DNA of 54,624 bases, taken from positions 31,914 through 86,537 of the forward strand of contig NZ_JAMXFC010000028.1 of the NCBI RefSeq assembly GCF_025370755.1, read 5' to 3'. Under the pieces are notes generated by a model. That model did no database searches. It had not been told where the DNA came from and saw only the letters and a program-made list of their open reading frames with translations. Below, piece after piece: positions 39,446 through 46,460 of this stretch (positions are counted from its first letter, which is position 1; each line of letters begins with the position of its first letter). The position numbers were made by a program, and so were the translations under genes. This stretch comes from Laspinema sp. D2d (GTDB lineage: Bacteria > Cyanobacteriota > Cyanobacteriia > Cyanobacteriales > Laspinemataceae).

Positions 39446-40582
39446 ATGAAACAAGTTTTTTCACCGTTTCAACAGTTTTTACTCACTTGGCTGCTCTTGT
39501 TAGCGGTGGGTTGGGCGACTCTGAATGCCCTCAGTTATGTGGGGGAAGCGATCGGGATTCTGATTACGGCGGGGTTGATTGCTTTTTTGCTCAACTATGC
39601 GGTGAGTCGATTGCAAACGGTTCTACCCCGGGGTATTGCGGCGGTTGGGGTCTATTTGTTGGCGGGTTTGCTGGTGTTGGTGCTGGGATTGACGGTGGTG
39701 CCGCCAGTTTTTAATCAGGGTCGGCAATTAATTGACAACTTTCCTACCTTGCTCAAGTCGGCACAAGACCAATTAGCGGGATTTCAAGCGTGGAGTGAGC
39801 AACGTAATTTGCCCTTTGATGTGGGACTGGTGGCGCAACAGATAGGGGAACGGATGCAGGGTCAGGTGCAGGCGATCGCCTCCCGAGGGTTTGGGTTGGT
39901 CCTGGGAACGGTAAGCTGGTTCTTAGATGGGGTCCTGATTCTGGTGATTTCGTTTTATATGCTGGTGGATGGGGACCGTTTGTGGCGAACCATCACCTGG
40001 ATTTTTGCCCCGATTATTCGGGACCAACTCACGGAGTCTTTGCAGCGAAATCTTCAAAAATTTGTCTCGGGACAATTGCTGCTGGGGTTATTTATGGCAG
40101 TAACCCTAACTCCGGCATTTTGGGCATTACGGGTGCCGTTTTTCCTATTGTTTGCGGTGTTTATCGGCATTATGGAAATTATTCCCTTTGTGGGGGCCAC
40201 TCTGGGGATTGGTGCGGTATTCCTGATTGTGGCGTTTATTGATTGGTGGTTAGCCCTGCAAGTTTTAGCGGTGGCGATCGCCTTGCAACAGGTCAAGGAT
40301 AATGTTATGGCTCCTCGAATTATGGGCAGTCTCACCGGATTATCCCCGGTGATTATTTTTACCTCCCTGCTGCTAGGCGCAAAAGTTGGGGGATTTTTAG
40401 GGATTATCTTGGCGATTCCCCTGACTGGGGTGATCAAAAGTATTGTAGAAATTGCGATTGACCCCACCCTACCCCCGCAAACTGGGAGTTTCTTTAACAA
40501 TATCCTCAGTCCCCAACCCCCGCCAGCGTTACCGGCAGAACCCGGAATTCCCTCGGGCGATCGCCTCCCGGAAGGTCTATAA
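39446..40582 (+). CDS. AI-2E family transporter (PerM-like permease)
   Basis: The 378-residue inner-membrane protein has about eight hydrophobic segments. It has the layout of the AI-2E/PerM family: two or three N-terminal TMs, an amphipathic soluble stretch (FNQGRQLIDNFPTLLKSAQD), then TMs with the signature VKDNVMAPRIMGSLTGLSPV and LLGAKVGGFLGIILAIP. Family members export small molecules (AI-2 in E. coli TqsA) or act in ion/pH homeostasis; the cyanobacterial substrate is unknown. A Pro-rich cytoplasmic tail ends the protein. It converges with the DppC-like gene across a shared terminator. Confidence 0.92.
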   Translation: MKQVFSPFQQFLLTWLLLLAVGWATLNALSYVGEAIGILITAGLIAFLLNYAVSRLQTVLPRGIAAVGVYLLAGLLVLVLGLTVVPPVFNQGRQLIDNFPTLLKSAQDQLAGFQAWSEQRNLPFDVGLVAQQIGERMQGQVQAIASRGFGLVLGTVSWFLDGVLILVISFYMLVDGDRLWRTITWIFAPIIRDQLTESLQRNLQKFVSGQLLLGLFMAVTLTPAFWALRVPFFLLFAVFIGIMEIIPFVGATLGIGAVFLIVAFIDWWLALQVLAVAIALQQVKDNVMAPRIMGSLTGLSPVIIFTSLLLGAKVGGFLGIILAIPLTGVIKSIVEIAIDPTLPPQTGSFFNNILSPQPPPALPAEPGIPSGDRLPEGL

Positions 40583-40618
40583 TAACCCGCAGGCTCAAGC
40601 CTGGGGCTACACAAACAA

Positions 40619-40636
40619 AGCCCGCCTGCGCGGGCT
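40619..40636. terminator. Bidirectional stem-loop between convergent genes
   Basis: AGCCCGC (40619-40625) and GCGGGCT (40630-40636) pair with a CTGC loop. On the minus strand it is followed by TTTGTTTG, favouring termination of the DppC-like gene; the AI-2E gene ends 36 bases before it. Confidence 0.7.
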
Positions 40637-40682
40637 AAACTAGAAAATCAACTTTTGACAACTGGATTTGGTATAACTTTGG

Positions 40683-41753
40683 TTACCGTTCCACACTCCG
40701 AGGGTCAAGGGCATCTCGCAACCCATCCCCCAGAAGATTAAACGCTAGTACGGTCAAAATAATTAACAAGGCTGGGGGCCAGACTAACCAAGGTTGCAAT
40801 ACCAAAATTGAGGCATTGGTAGACAGGGAGAGCATATTCCCCCAGGAAGGATCCGGCTGCTGAATTCCTAACCCAATCAGACTCAGCACGGATTCCGCCA
40901 CAATAAACCCGGGGATAGAAAGGGTGGCGGCAATAATCGTATAAGTCGCCGTCTGGGGGATGACGTGGCGCAGAATAATATACAGGGGTTTGGCTCCCAT
41001 TGCTTTAGCAGATTGGACAAATTCTCGCTCTTTAATGGACAAAACTTGCCCTCGGATCACCCGCGCTAGTCCGGACCAACTGACGAAGGAGGTAATGACT
41101 ACGATTAAAATAAACCGTTCGGCGCTGCTGATTCCAGCGGGTAAAATTAGGGTGAGGGTGACCAAGAGATAGATACTGGGAATGGTCATTAAGACTTCGA
41201 CTAAGCGCATTAAGATACTATCGATCGCGCCGCCAAAATACCCCGAAATTCCGCCGACAATGGTTCCTAGGGGAAAGGAAATCGAAATTCCGACTAATCC
41301 AATAAATAAGCTGATTCTCGCACCGAGGACCAGGCGGCTGAATTGATCCCGTGCTTGATCGTCGGTCCCTAGCAGGTTTAAGGGTGCAGGTCCCCTAGTG
41401 CCAAATAGATGAATGTCTCCGGGAATGAATCCAAAGAGTTTATAGGCGGGTCCTTTGACAAAAAGTCCGAGGCGGGACGGTTGCTCAAAATCTACCAGGA
41501 GTTCGCGATCGCCAGTTTCCAGATCGATCGCCCCTTGGGTAGTGGGATAAACATGAGGGCCGATAAAAGCCCCGGTGGTTTGATTTCGCCAGTAAATCTG
41601 CGTCGGTGGCAACAGCGCCCCATTGGGTTGGGGAACATAGGCATCATAAGGGGCGACAAATTCCGCCGCGATCGCCGCTAAGTAAAATACCAATAACAAA
41701 ATAGCTCCTAACCGAGCCAAGGGATTCTTTTTTAACTTTTTCCACCAGTTCAT
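40683..41753 (-). CDS. ABC transporter permease, DppC/OppC type
   Basis: The 356-residue peptide/nickel-type ABC permease has an N-terminal TM (LARLGAILLLVFYLAAIAAEF) and a ~110-residue periplasmic insert. The transport domain follows, with the ATPase-contact loop EFVQSAKAMGAKPLYIILRH and SLIGLGIQQPDPSWGNML, diagnostic of DppC-like subunits. The usual partners (binding protein, DppB, DppD/F) are not within the window. I use the ATG at 41753; the frame reaches an ATG at 41792 without clear support for either. Confidence 0.91.
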   Translation of the reverse strand: MNWWKKLKKNPLARLGAILLLVFYLAAIAAEFVAPYDAYVPQPNGALLPPTQIYWRNQTTGAFIGPHVYPTTQGAIDLETGDRELLVDFEQPSRLGLFVKGPAYKLFGFIPGDIHLFGTRGPAPLNLLGTDDQARDQFSRLVLGARISLFIGLVGISISFPLGTIVGGISGYFGGAIDSILMRLVEVLMTIPSIYLLVTLTLILPAGISSAERFILIVVITSFVSWSGLARVIRGQVLSIKEREFVQSAKAMGAKPLYIILRHVIPQTATYTIIAATLSIPGFIVAESVLSLIGLGIQQPDPSWGNMLSLSTNASILVLQPWLVWPPALLIILTVLAFNLLGDGLRDALDPRSVER

Positions 41754-41880
41754 AGTATTTCTTAGGGTCTTACGGTTTAAAGAGTTGAACATAAAAGACT
41801 GAAGGGAGGATCACAACCGGCGATCGGGTCCGAGATTGTATCCCTGTGATTCTCAACAGTGGGAAAATTTCTGGTCCCCT

Positions 41881-42039
41881 TCAATCCTCCACTGTCCATA
41901 AAATTAGCAGAAAAAGGACAAACAAACCCACCTGTAAAGGCAGGCGGATCGACCCTACCAAAAGGATTGGGATACTCACTAGCAAGGAAGTCAGCAACCA
42001 AGCCAGGTAACTGACGACTATCATGACAATTACAGACAT
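41881..42039 (-). CDS. Possible 52-residue membrane protein
   Basis: The short minus-strand frame reads MSVIVMIVVSYLAWLLTSLL, then an Ile/Leu-rich stretch, and ends LLILWTVED. Two hydrophobic segments are predicted. It lies 127 bases upstream of the DppC-like gene in the same direction. There is no Shine-Dalgarno sequence, and an overlapping frame (41777-42001) is also open. I do not recognise a family, and it may be chance. Confidence 0.3.
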   Translation of the reverse strand: MSVIVMIVVSYLAWLLTSLLVSIPILLVGSIRLPLQVGLFVLFLLILWTVED

Positions 42040-42442
42040 AAGGACAATTTAAGGGAAATAATTGAGAGGGCTATCGGATTTGGGCATTGGTTAACATAGA
42101 AATCACCACTATCGATTTCCATCATTATTGGCACATTTTAAGACCTAGGGTGTCGTCCATACAGGAGGGGTTAGAAAGCTGGTTTTTAAACCCCAATGCT
42201 GATTATTAGCAACAAATTGGGACCAGAAACCCGGGTTTTTGTCCTGATGATTTAATCCGATAGGGATGCCCTAGGGGGTGAATACCCCAGGAATTCAAAC
42301 CTGATTAATTCATCAAATCTCCACCCCTGAGTAACAAATCTGGTGCAAAAACCGGGGGTATTGTTCTCTTTCTCCTCCCTAACCAGAAGCCCTAGAGAAC
42401 TGCAAGCTGAATTCTTCAATTATGCAAGAGGGGTGTAAAACT
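42040..42442. other. Gap upstream of the secreted protein gene
   Basis: This gap holds no gene. It contains the word GTCCATACAGGAGGGG (about 42151), a possible relic of the CCTCCATACAGG interior word of the composite elements. It also has an AGAAACCCGGGTTTTTG word (about 42221) related to the inverted repeat at 9434. Confidence 0.35.
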
Positions 42443-42928
42443 ATGGTAACCAATGGCATCAATCCCTGGAAATGTACCGGCGCGATCGCCTTCACCTTGG
42501 CGTTCCATGTTATTCCCGCTTTCGCCAACTCTGCCAATTTTGAACCCCTTATTTTATCCCGGGGATTTCAACCCAGTCGTGGTGTTGTCTCGGGTTTTAC
42601 CGGCGGTTCGATTTCCCTTCCTGCCGTCACCACCGTGCGCGATCGCCAGAACCAACTTTGTCTTGGATTTGGGGATCCAACTCCCGATCATATCCTAGAA
42701 TTACGCGCTGACTTTCCCCAGTTAACCGTAGAAATCAACAGTCGAGGTGTGGATACCACTTTAATTATCCGAGGTCCTGATAATATCTTTCGCTGTGGCG
42801 ATAATACCGAATTAACCCTGGATGCCCGAGTCACCGATACGGACTGGAAACAAGGGACCTATCAGATTTGGGTAGGCACTAAAGAAATGGGAGTTCGACG
42901 GCGCTATCGGCTTTCTGTTCGGGAGTAA
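42443..42928 (+). CDS. Secreted hypothetical protein with a PPC-like beta domain
   Basis: The 161-residue protein starts at ATG 42443, with AGAGGGG nine bases upstream; an ATG at 42422 is in frame. A signal peptide (CTGAIAFTLAFHVIPAFA) precedes a mature part. The C-terminal ~90 residues (FPQLTVEINSRGVDTTLIIR, CGDNTELTLDARVTDTDWKQ, GTYQIWVGTK) resemble the beta-sandwich layout of bacterial pre-peptidase C-terminal (PPC) domains. It is likely periplasmic or extracellular. No enzyme domain is attached and its role is unknown. Confidence 0.72.
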   Translation: MVTNGINPWKCTGAIAFTLAFHVIPAFANSANFEPLILSRGFQPSRGVVSGFTGGSISLPAVTTVRDRQNQLCLGFGDPTPDHILELRADFPQLTVEINSRGVDTTLIIRGPDNIFRCGDNTELTLDARVTDTDWKQGTYQIWVGTKEMGVRRRYRLSVRE

Positions 42929-43074
42929 AGCTTCGGTAGAGCCCCTGTAGGAAATATCCTGAATCAGTAACATTTTCCCCTTAAATCTCCGTCGGATCCA
43001 GGGGCGATCGGTCGGATTTGTCGAAGCACGGTACAATTAAGAAATGGTCTATTTGCCGAGAGTGCTAACGAAGC

Positions 43075-43827
43075 GTGCTAAATACCCTTGTAGCTGACTT
43101 CCAAATTATCTTTGAGCGTGACCCAGCGGCACGCAACTGGCTAGAAGTTTTGTTTTGCTATCCCGGTTTGCAAGCGCTGCTGTTTCACCGTGTCGCCCAC
43201 TGGTTAAACCAAGTTGGCATTCCCTTCATTCCGCGCCTGATTTCTCATCTAGGTCGCTTTTTCACCGGGATTGAAATTCACCCAGGTGCAGCGATCGGGA
43301 GGGGAGTTTTTATCGATCATGGAATGGGAGTGGTCATTGGCGAAACGGCGATCGTGGGCGATTATAGCTTGATTTATCAAGGGGTCACCCTCGGCGGTAC
43401 CGGAAAAGAATCCGGCAAGCGTCACCCCACCCTTGGGGAAAATGTTGTGGTTGGTGCCGGTGCCAAGGTGCTAGGCAATATCCAAATTGGCAATAATGTC
43501 CGCATTGGGGCCGGTTCTGTGGTCTTGCGGGATGTTCCTTCCGATTGTACAGTAGTCGGCGTTCCCGGTCGGATTCTCTATCGTTCCGGGGTTCGAGTCA
43601 ACCCCTTGGAACATGGTCAATTGCCTGATTCAGAAGCCTCGGCGATTCGCAGTTTACTCGATCGCATTGAAGCTCTCGAACAGCAAGTTCAAGATATGAA
43701 ACCCCAGAAACCTTCTTTTGTATTCGTCGGTGCTCGTTCTGAAGAGTTTTCTTTAGAACAACTCCCGCCGAATTGTAACCTTAATAATAAAGCGATTCAA
43801 GAGTTTCTGGATGGGTCAGGTATTTGA
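43075..43827 (+). CDS. cysE: Serine O-acetyltransferase CysE
   Basis: The 250-residue hexapeptide-repeat enzyme makes O-acetylserine from serine and acetyl-CoA, the first step of cysteine synthesis. It shows the N-terminal helical region ([17 protein letters not shown]), the active-site run [39 protein letters not shown] and [19 protein letters not shown]. After the beta-helix, a ~60-residue tail with a short coiled coil ([12 protein letters not shown]) is the usual cyanobacterial extension. It starts at GTG 43075 with no strong ribosome site. A terminator follows at 43881. Confidence 0.94.
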   Translation: MLNTLVADFQIIFERDPAARNWLEVLFCYPGLQALLFHRVAHWLNQVGIPFIPRLISHLGRFFTGIEIHPGAAIGRGVFIDHGMGVVIGETAIVGDYSLIYQGVTLGGTGKESGKRHPTLGENVVVGAGAKVLGNIQIGNNVRIGAGSVVLRDVPSDCTVVGVPGRILYRSGVRVNPLEHGQLPDSEASAIRSLLDRIEALEQQVQDMKPQKPSFVFVGARSEEFSLEQLPPNCNLNNKAIQEFLDGSGI

Positions 43828-43880
43828 CCCCCTGTAAATCCTTTCAAAACCGATTCAATACTACCCTATGACTCATCAAT

Positions 43881-43903
43881 GCCCGCTTCGGCGGGCTATT
43901 TTT
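43881..43903 (+). terminator. Terminator of cysE
   Basis: GCCCGC-TTCG-GCGGGC, a UUCG-type tetraloop, is followed by TATTTTTAT, 53 bases after the cysE stop. Confidence 0.85.
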
Positions 43904-43965
43904 ATGCCGCAAAACCCTATATCCTGAAGGCTACAGCTATACGGAGAAAGCCTCTCCTACACCGG

Positions 43966-44163
43966 CTAGAATACCTCAGTTTTAGGTTTTAAACGGGAAG
44001 CGGTTATAAAGGCAATAGTCCCGCCAATCAGTCCCCAAATCAGCCAGAAACCCCGAGGATATCCTTTCCGGGTGGCAACTCTGGCAGCGAGGATTCCCAT
44101 GATACAATGCCCGATCGCTAAGACGTATAAAAGGGGTAAGTTTTCTTGAATGGTAGTGAACAA
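43966..44163 (-). CDS. Small two-TM membrane protein
   Basis: The 65-residue protein starts at TTG 44163 (MFTTIQENLPLLYVLAIGHC). Two hydrophobic segments (LLYVLAIGHCIMGILAA and FWLIWGLIGGTIAFITA) are joined by a basic loop RVATRKGYPRG. I cannot name a family. A decayed relative at about 49840-50042 preserves IGHSIMGILDAWVAKHKGYH, which supports this being a real gene under selection. No ATG is available near the N-terminus. Confidence 0.6.
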   Translation of the reverse strand: MFTTIQENLPLLYVLAIGHCIMGILAARVATRKGYPRGFWLIWGLIGGTIAFITASRLKPKTEVF

Positions 44164-44350
44164 GGCGATCGCCCTCTCAGGGTTGACAACAAGTGGAATT
44201 TAGGGATAGCTTCGGATTTCATGCCCGTCCGGTTTGCACCGATCGCAACTCAATCCTTAAGCATCTGTGTCGTTTATCCTATCAACTTTCTCCCCTCCAG
44301 GCAATCGCCATTCCCCCATTTAAACCCGGGTTACCCGCAGAATTATAGAA

Positions 44351-44380
44351 GCGACTGCGGACCAGATTCCTTACAGTCGC
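44351..44380 (-). terminator. Stem-loop after the coiled-coil gene
   Basis: GCGACTG and CAGTCGC pair around a 16-base loop, 18 bases past the stop at 44398. On the minus strand TTCTATAATTCT follows. It is a moderate terminator candidate. Confidence 0.5.
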
Positions 44381-44397
44381 CTCTATTGCCTCTACAG

Positions 44398-44892
44398 TTA
44401 CTCAGCAGAGGTAGATTTGAGGACGCGATCAAGAATCGTCCGCGCTTCTTCCGCTTGTTCCCTCGCCGCTTGGTACCGCTGATTCGCTTGAGCAAAAGTT
44501 TTCAGGGTTTTAAACCCTTCTTTGAGATTAGCGATTTCCTCCTCCGTCACCGGACGGTCCTGAAAAAGAATATCGATTTGCTCACGCACTTTCAGCGCCT
44601 CTGCATGGGACTTATCTACTTTTTCCTTGAGGGTGACTAAACTACTGAGAATTTGCACCGCTTCTGTCAAAGCATCATCACTGCTTTCATCTAAGCTATC
44701 CGGTTCTTTCACTTCAATAAATTCATCAGGACTAAATCCCTCAGAGAGTTTGTTCGAGAGTTTGGTAGGCAATTTCCCCTCATCCATCATTTCAAGGAGT
44801 TGATCCATTGCTTTATCACGGGCTTTGGCTGAATCTTTGCCGGAAACGGTCAAGATAATTTCAGGAGATTGGGCGATCGTGTACTGAACCAT
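44398..44892 (-). CDS. Conserved hypothetical protein with coiled coil
   Basis: The 164-residue acidic soluble protein starts MVQYTIAQSPEIILTVSGKD. The first ~60 residues look like a small folded domain (KARDKAMDQLLEMMDEGKLP, then FSPDEFIEV). The rest is helical (VTLKEKVDKSHAEALKVREQ, QRYQAAREQAEEARTILDRV). The family is unknown to me. It has its own terminator-like hairpin downstream and probably its own promoter. Confidence 0.72.
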   Translation of the reverse strand: MVQYTIAQSPEIILTVSGKDSAKARDKAMDQLLEMMDEGKLPTKLSNKLSEGFSPDEFIEVKEPDSLDESSDDALTEAVQILSSLVTLKEKVDKSHAEALKVREQIDILFQDRPVTEEEIANLKEGFKTLKTFAQANQRYQAAREQAEEARTILDRVLKSTSAE

Positions 44893-45511
44893 AGTTTTAA
44901 GCAGAAACGGTTAGGGATGTTATGATGAAATATTCGTGATCGCAGACGGCAAAACTAGAAAGTCTCCGGTCCTAGTTAGAAGGCGATCGCGAAAAAAATA
45001 ACCCATACAATCTAAGAAAAATCGGCTAAAATCAAACCTTAATTGGAACCGAAAATTCTTTTGAATTTACAAAATTTGTTGGGTTTTTCTATCTTTATTT
45101 TCTCATATTTACTGCCCATTTTTCCATTTTTGTTATTTTTTTTAAAATATCTCCCGGGTCTGAGACAGACGTGCCAGCATCCAGATTAGAAGGGTGACCC
45201 GGGCCAGGGTCTCGTTGCGCCGAATCGGATGAGGCTTGAGCCACTCCATTCATGAGCGCGATCAGTTATCCACAATTCGGTTGTTAAAGCTCTATAACTA
45301 CAATTGAGGTGGTAACCGGATCCACTGTTATCGACTTCTGATTGAATAGGGCTTTTAGGCGATCGGCTATCCCAAAAAAGCCTTGTAAATAGAAGCTCAA
45401 ACCCCTGGTAAAATTGCTACCCAGATGAAACGAGCCGATATTTTTATAATACTTGCAAAGTTCTCCCATTATTATTATAATGTTTCCAAAATGAAAAATA
45501 TCCCTAGATTT
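44893..45511. other. AT-rich gap with a GC-rich structured segment
   Basis: Bases 44893-45150 and 45270-45511 are AT-rich and show nothing clear. Between them, 45150-45265 is GC-rich and includes an 8-bp perfect stem, CCCGGGTC (45153-45160) with GACCCGGG (45196-45203), and an inner GTCTGAGACAGAC palindrome. It could be a small structured RNA or a decayed gene end. Confidence 0.4.
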
Positions 45512-45808
45512 ATGACAACAAGTCTCAGAGAGTTACTTCAAGAAAACCGCGAGAAAATTCTGAACATTGCGACTCAGCATGGAGCGTATAATTTACGAAT
45601 TTTTGGATCCGTAGCACGGGGAGAGGAACGTGAGGATAGTGACGTAGATTTTCTTGTAGATATGGAAAGCGATCGCAATCTTTTAGATCGGATTGGCTTA
45701 ATGCAAGATTTACAAGACCTTTTAGGCAGAAAAGTAGATGTTGCTACGGTTAAAGTTTTGCGAGATTTTTGTCGAGAGAGTATTCTCAAAGATGCGGTGC
45801 CATTGTGA
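45512..45808 (+). CDS. mntA: MntA-type nucleotidyltransferase antitoxin
   Basis: The 98-residue minimal nucleotidyltransferase has the Pol-beta-type active site GSVARGEEREDSDVDFLVD (GSX10DXD). In HepT/MntA modules this protein silences the HEPN toxin by adding AMP to a tyrosine next to the toxin's RX4HXY motif. The ATG at 45512 begins MTTSLRELLQENREKIL, the usual family N-terminus; in-frame ATGs upstream at 45491 and 45425 are possible. It overlaps the toxin gene by four bases (GTGA), so the two are translationally coupled. Confidence 0.9.
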   Translation: MTTSLRELLQENREKILNIATQHGAYNLRIFGSVARGEEREDSDVDFLVDMESDRNLLDRIGLMQDLQDLLGRKVDVATVKVLRDFCRESILKDAVPL

Positions 45809-46149
45809 ACGAGGATTTATTTTTTCTAAAAGATATCTGCGATCGCATCGGACAAATCGAGATTTATACTCAACCAGGAAAAGCAGAATTTATTGAGTCT
45901 CGACTAATTCAGGACGCGGTAATTCGTAACTTTGAATTAATCGGAGAAGGGGTTAAGCGGCTTTCTAGTTCGTTGAGACAGACTTATCCAGCAATTCCCT
46001 GGCGGAAAATTGCAGGGTTTAGAGATGTTCTGATTCATGACTATCTGCAAATCGATTTAGATGAAGTCTGGGATGTCATCGATCGCAACTTACCAGAACT
46101 CAAGCACAATATTTTACAAATTATCCAAAAATTAGAGGATGAAAGCTAA
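45805..46149 (+). CDS. hepT: HepT-type HEPN toxin (DUF86 family)
   Basis: The 114-residue HEPN RNase-like toxin begins at GTG 45805 (VNEDLFFLKDICDRIGQIE). It contains FELIGEGVKRLSSSLRQTYP, WRKIAGFRDVLIHDYLQIDL and the catalytic RX4HXY (R-DVLI-H-D-Y), with the Tyr that MntA partners modify. HEPN toxins cleave RNA and stop growth when released, so the pair acts as a type VII-style toxin-antitoxin or phage-defence module. The partner antitoxin is directly upstream. Confidence 0.9.
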   Translation: MNEDLFFLKDICDRIGQIEIYTQPGKAEFIESRLIQDAVIRNFELIGEGVKRLSSSLRQTYPAIPWRKIAGFRDVLIHDYLQIDLDEVWDVIDRNLPELKHNILQIIQKLEDES

Positions 46150-46460
46150 TGGATGCAGTTATGATACCGTAAAAATTATTGGCTTGAGGGGTGGAAATTA
46201 TACGGGCCTGCTTTCCGGGTATAACGATTTGCAGTTTCTCATATCCCCGCCAAGGCGATCGCATAGGCCAATCTGTTGTTAGTCTCAGACATTGTACCTC
46301 GAACGATTCTTTCCCTCCAAGTTTTACCTGTGGCTATCTTAACTGCTCGGAATGAGAATCGCTTTTTGTTTCTCAACTGAGTCTGTCCCCTCCCCGTTGC
46401 TGCAAGTGTAGTCAGAATCAGCAACAATAGAGTTATGTCCCATCTCTGACCCCTATCGCG
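46150..46460. other. Gap between hepT and the NACHT gene
   Basis: These 311 bases show no terminator or convincing promoter. A 62-codon minus frame (46239-46427) ends RGTMSETNNRLAYAIALAGI; I cannot tie it to a family and suspect a relic or chance. Confidence 0.3.
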
